A stretch of 64,000 nucleotides of DNA from Opeltia flavorubescens (Eukaryota; Ascomycota; Lecanoromycetes; Teloschistales; Teloschistaceae), in NCBI GenBank assembly GCA_000442125.1, contig KE546978.1:186001-250000 (forward strand), read 5' to 3'. Shown one piece after another: positions 49,561-62,931 of this stretch. The position numbers were made by a program, and so were the translations under genes. Within the stretch, counting starts at the first letter, position 1; every line of letters begins with the position of its first letter. The notes beneath the pieces were generated by a model. That model was not told where the DNA came from. It searched no databases and saw only the letters and a program-made list of their open reading frames with translations.

Positions 49561-52500
49561 GTCTTTAACGGGCCTTTTATAAATCTAGATAATATTATAT
49601 TTAGATAAAAAATAAGTATAAAAAAAATAATATAAATAATAAAATTTATATTAAATTTTTAAAAGTTAATTAATTTATTTAAAAAAACTTTATTAAATAT
49701 AAATTAAAAGCGAATTTAAAATAATAAATAAAATTTATTAAATTAAAATTTAAGCCTATTTAATAAAATAAACGTTTATTAGTAGCTATATTCTATTTAA
49801 TCTTTTTATACTATATTTTCGTATATTATTCTATAATTTATTATATTTTTTTATTCTATAATTCGCTATATTCCTTTATTTTATAATTTACCGCGCTCTT
49901 TTATATTAATAAATTCTCGGTCTACTTTTTTATATTAGCTTTATTAACTAATAAAACTTTATTAATAATTTTATCGGTAGCTATATAATAATAAAAAATA
50001 GTATTATTTTTTAAAATCTTCGGTATTTTAGAAGTCTTAAATATCTTCGGAGTTTTTAGAGTTTAAAAATTCTAAAGTCCTTTTTATAATACCGGATTAT
50101 TCTATTCTATTAGCAGATAAATAACTTAAAAAATAGAGTTTTTATACCGGAAAATAGCTCTTTTCTCCTTTATTATATATATCCTTCTTTATATTTTCTT
50201 CGTTAATATTTCTATTAATAGTTTACTATTAGTTTAATATAAAAAAAAATTAATAATTATAAAAATATTATCAGCGTTAAAAATTTAAAAAAACTAGTAA
50301 TTAAAATAGTATTATTCGATTGAAAAAGTATTATTTAATTTATTTCTTCCTTTTTAAAAGTATTATTTAATTTATTCTTCTTTTTTTTAAAATATTATAA
50401 CCGAAATCTTTAAGGCGTTATAGCCGAAGCCGTTTTTTATTATTATACTAATTTTTATATATTCTAAACTAATTTAAAAGCGATAAAACGGAATATAAAT
50501 TTATAGTTTATAATATCGAAATAAATTATAGATTTATATTTATTTTTTATTAAATTATACCTTTAAATTAGTTTTTTTTTTATATTCTTTTAACTCGCCG
50601 GTATAACTATCGCTTCTACTTCTCTATTTAATTTAAAGTCGCTCTTAGCTCTAATAAATTATTTAGCTAGATAAATAGTAAAAAACGGCCTATAATAGTT
50701 AGCGCTCTAATATTTAACTCTAAAGGCTTTAATAAGATCAAATCTCGCGACTACTAAAAAAAATTAATAAAAAATAATAGAATTTAATATAATAAATATT
50801 AATATATTAGATTTAATAAACTAGCCGATCTTTTTATAAAAATAAATTATTTTTAATTAGTTTAATTACTATTTAAAACCCTTTTTAAATTATTATTAAA
50901 AACCGATCGTTATTCTAAATTTAAATAAAGTTTTTATCGGAATTAAATGGTATAATAAACTATTATTTTATACTATTTAACTATTAATTAGTTTAAAACG
51001 AAATTATTAAAAAGGTCAGCTTTTAAAAATATAAAAAAATAATATTAAAGGCTTTAATATAAATCTAATAATAAATCTAGTAAAAAAATTAATTAATATT
51101 AAATCCGGGTAGGCTGCTATTAAAAATTATATAAAAGATAATAAAAATTATATTAAATTTTATTAATTAAATTTTTAACTATTAAATATCGTTTTTATTA
51201 TAAAAAATACTCTATTTAAAAGTAATTAATTAAAATTTAGTAATAAAATTTTATTATATTAACTATAAATCGATAATAAATAAGTTAAAAATAAAAAATT
51301 TAGTAATAATTTACTATAATATAATAAAAGTTTATCCTTATTACTATTAAATATTATAGATTCGGATCTTTTTTTTTTTTTTTTTTTTTTTTATTTATAC
51401 TATTTAAACGGACTTTCTTTTTTTATAGAAAAATATTTACCGTATAAAAACTATTAAAGCGAGTAGAATTAAATATATAAATTTATTTATAAAATTTCTA
51501 ATTTTATAAAAACTCCTAAAATCTATTATTAAATTATTTAAAATTTTAAAATAAAATCTCTTCCGCTAAAAAATCTAAAAAAAAAATTTTATTTTAATCT
51601 ATAAATAGATTTTAACCGCGAGAAAATAAATTTAAATCTAGATAAAAAAAATAATAAACTTCTATAGATATAAATAATTAACGACCCGTATATAATATAT
51701 TATTTTTCTATTTTAACTCGCGTATTTATTACTTAAAATTACGGATTTTCTAATAAAAGTTTTCCTATTTAATAAAATCCCGGCGGGTTTTATATAAAAG
51801 TTTATTATTATAAACTAGTAGTAAATTAGTTTAACTACTAATTAAATTTACGCTTTAACTATAAATTTAAAAATTCCGAGCTATTTTTACTAGTTTTTTA
51901 TTTATAAAAAATATAAAGTTTTATTTTTAAATAATATTTAAATATTTTTAAATATATTTAAAATATTTTTATAATATTAACTATATAAAGTAGAAAATCT
52001 GAATAGAATTAATATAAAATAATTAATATATTAATAAATTTACTATTAAATAACCTCGAGTATTTTTATAATTCTAGCGGTATATATATAATATAAAAGC
52101 CCTATATACTCCTTTTAATATAATATATATAAAACTTTATTATTGAGAAATATAGTCTTTAATAGTACGCGGAAGTAACGGTTATATAATAAAGATTTTA
52201 TACCGAATTAAATTTATAATTTAAATAATTATTTAAACTTTAAATTATTATATAAAAATTTTATCTATTAAAAAATAAATATAAAAATAGAAGAAATTTA
52301 CTATTAATATTTTTAAAAGTTTCGCTATTAATAGATTTATTACTATTAAATAAATTACGAAATATTATAATACTTATAATAATTAGTATTAAAAAAAAAA
52401 GGAAAAATTTCTATAAAAATCTATATTTATCTATTAATATAATTATCAATTCTTTTTATATTATATTAAAATAAAGTCTATATATTAAATAAAAAGAAAT

Positions 52501-52800
52501 TTTTAACCCCTTTAATTATAATAATACTATAATTATTTTTCTATTTTTTTTCTATTAATAAAAGTATATATAATATTATAAATCTTTAACGAGCCTTTAA
52601 TAAAATTTTAATAATAGAAAAATAACGAAAATTAGTAATTATTTTTATAATTAGTGGTATTACTATAAATAATTTTTTTTTTTCTTTTTTTCTACTAAAT
52701 TTTAGACGGTTTTTAACGAGTATTTATTTAAATATTTTAAATAGTTTAAATTACTTTTAAGCTTTAATATTAAAGTTAATATTTTAAAAAAAAAAGTAAT
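49561..52800. other. Unexplained 3.2-kb interior segment of the retrotransposon
   Basis: Lies between the end of pol and the 3' LTR, where most Ty3/gypsy elements have only a short spacer. It is fully RIP-degraded. The part at 49800-50110 is pyrimidine-rich with short repeated phrases. A poly-T run of over 20 bases is at about 51370-51392. I tested a plus-strand frame at 50590-51150: its stop density is no lower than expected from composition, so no ORF can be claimed. It may be an extra gene, an antisense gene or a nested insertion. Confidence 0.5.
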
Positions 52801-53097
52801 TATTATTATTAAATTATAGGAGTAATTAGTATTTAAATTCTAAATAAAAATTATATAATAGAGATAATATATTAAATTACTAATATAGCGGGCCTTTTAA
52901 AAAATTTAAGCGGGGTTATTTAAATAATTACTAACTAGTATAAAATAAATACTTTTTTAAATATATAGCGATCCCTTTTATTTTCTATTAAAAAGTAAAA
53001 ATTAGTTCTTTAATATATTTAAATATATACGCTATAAATAGTTTTTTTATAATAGTTTATACTTTTAAATTGATTTAATTGTATTTAATATATTATA
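52801..53097 (+). repeat. 3' LTR
   Basis: Partner of the 5' LTR; same length, no gaps. Both the purine-rich run to its left and the CGTAT copy to its right (53098-53102) support the ends. Only two transversions separate the copies (44074/52934 and 44235/53095). Confidence 0.9.
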
Positions 53098-56000
53098 CGT
53101 ATATATAATTTTAAATTAAAATATTTAATTTAAAAACGGCGGCGTATATTTTAAAATTAATTATTAGAAAAAACCGATATCGATTTGTTATAAACTTCTA
53201 TTAGCGCGTTTATATTATTGTAAATAGTATATTTTAGATCTAGCTTTTATAAATTAAAAATATATCTCGAGTAATATTTTTTAGTAATTATAAATATTTT
53301 TCTACTAGTATCTTATTTAATATATATAAATAAAATTTTTTAATTTTTTAAAATTATCGATATATAGCTATAGCTTTATATAAAATTTACCTAAAATCTA
53401 AATATTATATTAATAATTTTATCGAAAATTTCTTTGAATTATTTCCGCGGTAAAATAAAAATATAATATCGATAAATATTTTAAAATTAAATATTTTTTT
53501 TTATAAGCGAGACAGTAATTTTAATATTAAATTCTCGGGTTATCGTATTATTATTATCTATATTAGTCTAGTATAATATAATAACTTTTAAAATTCAAAG
53601 GATAATAGCTTTTACAGGTATTTAAAGATCGACCTTCTATAGTTAATATTTCCTCGACGCTTAAATTCCACTCCTATATATTATTTACTATACCTATTAA
53701 CCTCGCTATATATTATTTTTCTAGCTCGTTACTATTTTTATATACTATTTAATATTAGGGCGCTAGATATACCAAGCCCGATAAATATATAGCGGTTATA
53801 ATCTAAAAGCTTTAATATAAAAAGCAGGTTAAATAGAAAATTTTTTAAAATATTACCGATAGTTAAAGATATAAATAATTCTAAAAATTTTATATTTACT
53901 ATAAATCGATATTAAATACTTTAATAAATCTACTATAATACCAATTAGCAACTTTTTCGTTAATATAATTCCGCTAGAATCTACTTATATAACTCTATAA
54001 GCGAAATTTAGTATACTATAATCGAAGTTCTATAGTAAAGTATTTAAAGGCTATTCGTTATATATATTTAATATTAAAATAAAATCTCCTTTGAAAAAAT
54101 AAACGCTCGATTAGTTACTATAATTTATATAAATATAACCGTTTTTTATTAAACGTTAGCGGATCGGTATATACCGCGTTAAAAATTATTTCTATAGACC
54201 TTTTATTAATAGGTAATTAATTAAAGAGTAATATTACTTTTAATAGTTATAAAGTTTATTATCGAAATATAATCTATTCCGAAAATTATATAACCTAAAA
54301 ATATATTCTAAACTTTAAATATACTAGACGGAATATCTCGAATTTACTTTTTTTTAAAAAATAAAATACTTTAAAAAGAGGAAAGTAAGCTTTAAAAGAT
54401 ATATTATATAAAAAGATATAAATTGTATATATTATAATTAAATTAAATCCGATTAATATTAAATATAGTTTATTAAGCTAGAGGTTAAAATTAGCGATAC
54501 TAAATAAATACTTAATAATATTCTAGATCTATACTAGGAGCTTAAATACGTTATCGACACTAAAATAGCGGGAGAAAAGGAGGAAGAGATAAAGAAGGAG
54601 GAAAAGGAAAAAAAAAGAGCTATTAATTATAATATATTAGATATAATAGATAAAAAGTCAATTAAAATATTCTAGATAGTTATTATAATTTAACTATTAG
54701 TAGATAACTTTAAATAGTCGCCGTTTATATTAATTTAATATATAAATTAAATTAATTATATTATTATTAAACTCTATTAAAGCTAAATCTAAAGAATAAA
54801 AAATTTTAAATAGTTAAAAGGATATATTATTATTATTATATAAAAAAAAAAAAAATCAAATAATAAATATCGCTAGTTCTAAATATAATTTTAGTTTTTT
54901 TTTTAATATTAATAGAATTGTAATAAAATTTTTAATAGAAAAAAAAAGTACTTTTAATATTTAACCCTTGCTCGTTTTTTTTATAAAAATAATTTAAAAT
55001 TATTATTTCGCTTTTATTTTTTACTATTATTAATAATTATATTATTTTTAATTAGATTAAAAATTAATATATTTAATATTAATATATCGGAATTATTTAA
55101 ATTACTAATAAATATTAAATAATTTTTATTAAAAGAGTTGCTTTTATTTATATATAAATTATCGTTTTTGTATTCTTTAAATATAAGATTTTTAGCTTCG
55201 CTAGATAGGTTTATTATTAAATAGCTAGTAGTTTTATATTAAGGACGGATTATTCGCTAATCTAGCGGAGCTATTACTATAATATCTTATTATAATTCTT
55301 TATTATTTAATATTATTTCGTTTTCTTATAAACTGTTTTTATAGAATACCGATATATCGAAATTTATAAATAATAGAGCTTTTAGTATTTCGTTTATTAA
55401 ATATAGAGTTAAATTTATATAATTTACTTCTACATTTAAATAAAAGTACCGGTTTTCGATCTCGCGATTTTTATAGTTAGTATATAGGGAAGAGAATTTA
55501 TAATTGTATAGTCGGTATTTTTTACTATAGGGACTATATTTTATTAAAGGCGTAACATCCGATCGAATTTTCCTTCTTATATATCCTTTATATAGCGGAT
55601 ATTCAGTTTATTCTTCTATTTTTCTAAATTTTTCTTCGTTTTTTTATTTAAATATATAGTTTTTTAAATTATTAAATAAGCGTTAAAAGCTATAAATTAT
55701 AGTTAATAAACTTTAGGAAAATTAAAAAAAATCTAAAAAAAAAACTAATTATTCGCCGGCTTCTATTATTTAACTATTAATAGAATATATTACTAATTTT
55801 TTATAACGGTTTAATAGATTAATTTTATTAAATAAGTCGAATATAATCTAATTATCGCTATATTAGTGGTTTTAATTTTCTATATAGGCTATAATATTAA
55901 ATAAGATAGGGAAAAAAAAATAAAAAAAGGAGTATTATTTAAAATATAATATATATAAGCAGTATTTTATTTTATAAAACTTAAAGATCTTAAAAATAAT

Positions 56001-59000
56001 TATTTTTATAGATATTTTTGAAATATAAAATTAAAAAAATATATTTAAATATTATATAAATAAATATTTATCCTAAACTATTTATAAAAATTATATAAAT
56101 ATTTATATAGAAGTTTAAAAAAGTAAATTAATTAATTAATATACTAAATTTTAAAGAAATTTTTTTTTTTAACCTTTATAAATGGGTATAATAAAATATA
56201 AAAAAAAAATTCGATAAAAATAAAATATAATAAATTAAAAGTTTTTAGATTCTATATTAAATCTTTTAACCGAAATATAATAACTAGTTTATAATAATTC
56301 TCTAATAGAAATTAGGGCTCTAAACTTTTTCTAGTTTTATTATTATAGGATTTTCCTATTTTCCGCCTTTTAAATAAATATTCTAGTATATTTACTAGAA
56401 TCGAATATTTTTTTAAATTTTTTCCAGGCGGATAGAGTTATTAATATTTTAGTAGCTATTAACGATATAATTTTATAATCTAATAATACTCGTAAATATT
56501 TTAATATTATTAAATATATAGAATCTATAAATAAAATTAGATCAGTGGTTTTTTAGACTATTAAATAGCTAGAAATATTATTTTTTAAAAACTAGCTCGG
56601 TAGGTTCGGTATTTATAAAAAAAAAATAGTAGAATAGCTATAATTCGAATATTAAATATATATAGCGTTAAAAGCGCGGGGTAAATATAATTTTAAAAAG
56701 TTTATAAACTATATTAAAAACTATAAATTAATAATAATAAATTTCTAAATTAATAAAAGCCGCGCGTTTTATAATATTAGCGGTAGTATAAAATAGACGA
56801 AGAATATATTATATTTACCTATATTATATATAGAAATATATAAATAATATATTATATAAAAACCGATTTCTTTTTAAAACGTAGGAACCGAGTTTATTAT
56901 TAATATTTCTTCTTATTTTAATTAATATTTATAGGCTCGTAAATAAAATATATAATATAGTATTTATAATAATATAAATACAAAATATCTATTAATTTAT
57001 AGGATCTATATCTAATAAAATTATTAAATTCTAGACTAATTCGAGCTTTAACGAACTATACTTTTACTCGGGCTAGTATAGTTTTATAATTACTATATAA
57101 ATATTATACGCGAAATAAACCTATAAATAATATATTATCGATATTAAAAAAAACTATTAGATTTAATAGTTTTAATTACTTTTAACTCTTTAGAATTAAT
57201 ATATATATACTAGAATACTATATAATAATACTCTATCTAGCTATTAGTTGCTTAAAAATACAGTTAAATTTTTCTATAGCTGCTTTTATAAGCTAATCTA
57301 TAGCTTTTAACTAACCTAGATATTACTTCGATATACGATATTTATAAAAAGATATATTCTAGTAAACGTTTAATATATTAGTTTAATCTATTATAAAATA
57401 TTCCGTTATACTTATAAATACAATAAAATTTTAAATTCCTAAAATATAATTAGATTCGGAACCTGCTAAAATCTTAAAATAATTACTCGCTGTTATTTAT
57501 TTATTCTAAAGCGGAGTACAATTTCTAATATTTATACTAATACCTAGATTTTCTAAAACTATATTTCTTAATTATAGAATTAATAAGGTTAATTAAAAAA
57601 TAAAGTTATTTCGATTATACGAGGTTATAAGGCTTAAAGGTCGAGAAAAAATATTTTAAAACTAAAAGGCTGCTTTAATAATTAATAATAATAGTATATA
57701 TTTTAATTTTTATATATTTATAAAAATATTCCTTTAACGTTTAAACTTTAGATTATAGAATATAAAAGTAGTAGAAATTTTATTTAGATATCGCCTAGAT
57801 TAATATAAAATAAAGTTAGAAACGGAATTAAAAACTATATTATAAATATATTTAGTTATAAAAATCTTTTTTCTATATTAATAAATTCCGCCGTTTTTAT
57901 AATTCGAAGCCGAATTATAATATAAAGCTAGAATTATATTATAAAAAAAAAATAAAATAATAATAAAGCTTATAAATAATTTTATAATAGTATTCTGAAA
58001 CTAAAAAAATAAAAATATTAAAAGATTTTACTATAATATTAATAAAAGGCTTTAATAGTCTAATTAATTAAAAATATTTTACTAGTTGATTTTTATCTAG
58101 GCTTGATTACTTTAACCCCGAAATAGGTTATAATTTTCTAAAATTAAATAAATTATTAGCTCTAAGTTTTTATATATTAAGTTTCTATAAAATTTATAAA
58201 AAGGAGTATTATATAAAATAAATAAAATACTAATATTAAAAGTAATTAAAAGATTTATTACCGAAAAAAATAAAAACTTTAAATAAAAGTTTAATATAAT
58301 AAATATTCTAATTATAAAAGTTTAAATTCTATTTTACTTTTAATATCTATATTTATAAAAAGTTCGAAATATTTAAATAGTTTTACCTAGATTTTACCTA
58401 TTTCTTTCTAGTAATACCCGCTTTTTTTAATTATTCTAGTTATCTATTTATATATATTTTTTTTTTTTTTAAATTATAATTAATTTTTGATTATATTCTT
58501 TTAAATATTTTATTTTAAATCGATTAATTTATTTATCTTCTACTCTATATTATTTTTTAGGATCTATAAATAAAGCTTATATTTATTTTATTCCTTTTTA
58601 ATAATACGAGTATAGATAATAATATATATTTACTCGTTTTATATTATTTTACGCGACTTTAATAGCTTTATATAGCGTTAAAAAATCGTTTAATATTAAA
58701 AGGTTAAGATTTTAAGCCTACTAACTTTAGTCGATTCTATTTATATAGTATTTATCTCTTATAGCGGTTAATTAGGCCTAATATAAATATTATTACCAGC
58801 GATCGAAATTAAATATAAAGCTTTTTATTTAAATTTTATAGTATTTAAGCCCTATTATATTAGTAATATTAGTTTTATCGCTAAAATAGATACTCGCTAA
58901 AATTAAAAGGACGATATAAATAAATTAAAAATAGCTTTTTAATATATAAATATTTACGATTAACTAAAATTATATATACCTATAAAATATCTCTAGGATT

Positions 59001-59959
59001 CTTTTAATATAATCGGCCTATTTTTTAATTAATATCGTTATTATTATATATAATACTCCGGAAATTTATTAATAAAAGATTACTATTTAAATCGACCTTT
59101 ATAATAATATTTTCGGCCTAAAATTTATACGCTTTTTTATAGGATAGTAAAATTAACGTAGATAAATAAATAAATAGATATAAAATCTATTTTTTAGTAT
59201 ATAAATAGTAAAATTATTATTTTTAAAACTATATCTATTTTATAAAATAAATAAAAATATAAATAAATAAAAATATTTTAATTATAATTATATATTTATT
59301 TTAGATTAAATAGTTTAATTTTTTTAAAATATATTCGTCTTTAAATTATATATATAAATATCCGAAAACTAGTAATAAAAAGGATATACTTTATTATTAA
59401 TAATCGGAAGCTAGGGATAGTCTAATTATATTATCTATAGAAATTATTATTTATACTCCTTTATATAACTACTAGTATAGAATTACTTTATTTAAAGCCG
59501 CGATAAAAATTAAAATAGACTTATTTAATATTTATAAAGAAAAATAGTAAAAATAATATCGATAATCTAATACCGTTATTTTAAAATTAATATTTTATAT
59601 ATTATTTTAAGCTTAAAAAAATTAATTTAAATTTATAAATTAATTTCTAGAATTTAAAATTTAATCTAATAAATTTTCCTTTAATATATATATACCCCTT
59701 TTATATACTGCTACTTTCTGCTATTTCTCTCGAATATATATAATGGATTTTATTTAGGATAATTAAAAAGTTTTTTTTTTTTTTTTTTTTTTAGATTGTA
59801 CTCGAGAGAGGCCTTTTTTTTAAATATTAGATAATAAATTAGAATATTATCCCTTTTTTTTTTTATTTTATTATCCAAGTATTAATAGTATTAAACTGAA
59901 TATAATATAAAAGCTACTTCAAATAAAAAAGTAGCTGTTATTAAAACTTCTATTTTTAG

Positions 59960-60310
59960 ATATATACTCTAAATAGTAAAATAAAAAGTTTTTCTATCTA
60001 TTATATATAATCCAATTCGTAATAGTTATATAATATAAATTAGGACCGGTTTTTAATCCGATCCTTTTCCTTTACTATATAATATTAGCGATAAAAGTTT
60101 TTCGCTGCTCGCTACGTGCGTTAAAAAATATAAATTTAAAAATTATAAAAAGCTATATCTTTAGATTAATACTTCGGATAATAAAATAAAAAGTTTTTTT
60201 ATCCGTTATATTTAATCTAATATATAATAGTTATATAATATAAATCGAGTCAAATTTTTAATCCGCCTTTTTAAATATTATAACGAATATTAGCGACGAG
60301 CTTTTTATAT
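59960..60310. repeat. Two-copy direct repeat, period 205 bp
   Basis: Copies at about 59960-60105 and 60165-60310 align at a constant offset of 205. Shared phrases: TAAAATAAAAAGTTTTT, TAATAGTTATATAATATAAAT, TTTTTAATCCG and AATATTAGCG. The copies have diverged mostly by transitions. Confidence 0.75.
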
Positions 60311-62896
60311 CTATAAATTTAAAAAGTAAAAAACGATTGTATATATACGGATTTAATCGTAATAGCTACTTTTTTTAATAATAATATACCTTTTAACCTT
60401 ATAGACTAAATATACTCTATTTATCGTTTTTTTTAGTAAAAATAATAGTTGTTTATAAATAACAACTCTTTAATTTAAAGTAGCTCGAATAGAACGAGTA
60501 TATATTTTAAACTTTTTTCTTTGGATTAAAATTAATTATATTCGATTAATTTATTAATCTTATCGATAAAGTAGGTATTATCTAAAGCCCTTCCGTCGTT
60601 TTAATAGTTAAATTATATATTTAATATTTAAACTAAAGATCGAAGCTTTAACTTTTTTATATTCGATAATACTTTAATATATTTTAATAATTATTTAAAG
60701 AATATAAATAATTTTATTATTCGCTAGCGATATATTATATAAACTTTTTACTAGATTATAAAAATTAGACGCTTATTAAAAAATTAAATACTTTTAAATC
60801 TATAGATTTTAAAAATAGTTCGAAAATTTATTTAAGCTAATTATATAATATAAAACTAGTATAGTCCAGCCCGTTATACTAGTAATATAGGAAGCTATTC
60901 TAGAAAATCTTATCTTTTACTGCCGAAATTATAGGTATAATTAATATTTTTTCGGGTATAGATTTAAGACCGTAAAATTCTGGGCTATAAAAGAGAATAT
61001 TAACTGTTTATAGCGATTATAGAATAATATATCTATTAATAAAAAGCTATAAAATAGTTTTTATCTTAATTTTTAAATATTATATAGTAGTTGTAATTTT
61101 AATCGCTAAAATAACTATATTATTTATAACTTTAAATAATTAATAAAAACTAAAGATTCGGATATCTAAAGTTTTTATAATTCTATAGATAATTTTAAAA
61201 TATATAGTTTTTTAATTAAATTTAAATTAGTATTAAATATAGAAGTTTATAAGATTATTACTTTAAATTAATATCTAATATTAAATTTTAGGAGTAATTA
61301 GTATATAGGTTAATATTTCTATTATAGAAAAGTTTATACTATTACTAGAAATCTATCTTAAATCTACGGCTTTTATAAAGCTTTTTTCGTATTTTATTAA
61401 TCGATCTTTTAAAGAATTTTTAAATATTTACTATTTTTAACTATTAATTTTATTAAACCTTTATATCTAATTTTCGGCGTTATTATACCGGTCGAAATAT
61501 CGGTTGATTAATTTTAATATCCTCGCTCGATCTACGGGTATTATTATTAGATATATATATAACCCGATTATAGAAGATTCTATTTTAAATTAATAATTAT
61601 ATAAAAATAAATTTCTAAAATATTTACTAGTACTAATATATAGTTTAATATTAGTATATATTCGAATTTTTAATAAATAGATAATTTATTTTCTATATCG
61701 GATACGATAGTATTAAAAGTAGATTAGTATAAGTTTATATCCGCGAAAGCTAAAGAACTATTATAAAAAACGTAACTCAAGTTACTATTCCCTTATAATT
61801 GTATATCTCGTGAACCGGCGATTAGGATTATTTACTATTTATTTCAATCTAGTATTTTACCCGCCGCCTAATACGTATATAAATCCTTATATACCGCAAA
61901 AACTCTAGTATAATAAATAAAATCGATTTAATATAGTTTATTTATTATACTACTAATTTCTAGTAGAGCTGAGATTATATAGATAAATTTTACTTTACGG
62001 CTAGCTTTATAACTTTAGTTATTAATAAATCTTATAATAATTATATCGGCTAGTAAAGCTTATAAACTATAAGCTTCCCGGTATAATTTACTAGATTAAA
62101 GCTTCGAGCTACTACTCCTAATAAAATATTTTATATAGCAATTTTAGCTAATAGTACAATTTATAGTATACTATTAAATTAGATAAATAGTAGACTTTAT
62201 ATAGATAATTACTATTTTAAACGCCCGTTTATTTTTTTTAAAGCGATATTATAGCGAGACTTATATTATTAAAATTCCCTTCGTTTTATATTATCCCTAG
62301 AATCTAATAAACCTAAAGTTATTTTTTTATTTAAATTTATAACTCTTTTTAATACGGCGTTTATATCTATATATTAGGCGTAAAATTTATAATAAAACTT
62401 CGATAAATAAAATAAAAAAATATCTAATTATATAACTAACCTTTTTTATTAAAAGCTTTAAAAGAATATATATTTAATTTTATCGAACCTATATAGTAGT
62501 TTAGATTAAGTTATAGAAAAATAAAAAACTTTTTTCAAAAATTATATAAACTATATTTAATTACGCCAGACCTTTTTTTTTACCTATTAAAAGTACTATA
62601 GAATATTTAAAATACTTTTAGCTAAATTAGAAATATCTAAAAATATATAAATTTCTAATAACCTATTATATATAACTAACCAAATTAATAATATAATTTA
62701 AAATAATTTTTGTCCTTTTTATATTAAAGTAGAAAATTTTTAAAATATTTTAAAATTTAGAATAAATTTAAAGAAATACTAAATATACGGTAAGTTTTAA
62801 TAAATCTATAATATTTTTTTATCTAATTAAAAGTTTAATATAATACAAGAAGACTAAAAAAGCTGGCGATAATAGGTATTCCGGGAGAGTACCGGA

Positions 62897-62931
62897 AAAT
62901 TTCACAGTTCTAGCAAATTTTACAGTCCTAA
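62897..62931. repeat. 18-bp tandem duplication in a less mutated patch
   Basis: Two 17-bp units, 62897-62913 and 62915-62931, differ at three positions, all transitions. The surrounding 62880-62990 keeps CA dinucleotides that are nearly absent elsewhere in the block. Confidence 0.5.

Larger units (their letters stand above)
43941..53097 (+). mobile_element. RIP-inactivated Ty3/gypsy-type LTR retrotransposon
   Basis: A 9157-bp element bounded by two LTRs of 297 bp and flanked by the direct repeat CGTAT (43936-43940 and 53098-53102), a 5-bp target duplication normal for this superfamily. The LTRs start TA and end TA, as expected after RIP of the usual TG...CA ends. A purine-rich run (AAAAAAAAAAGTAAT) sits just before the 3' LTR, in the place of the polypurine tract. 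Pol remains read on the plus strand in the order reverse transcriptase, RNase H, integrase, chromodomain-like; that order defines Ty3/gypsy. Every domain is broken by stops, so it is dead. No primer-binding site can be recognised after the 5' LTR. The interior (8.56 kb) is long for the group. Confidence 0.92.

Noticed and set aside
50590-51150. Extra plus-strand ORF in the retrotransposon
   Set aside because: About 24 stops in 187 codons is no fewer than expected from base composition; no motif recognised.
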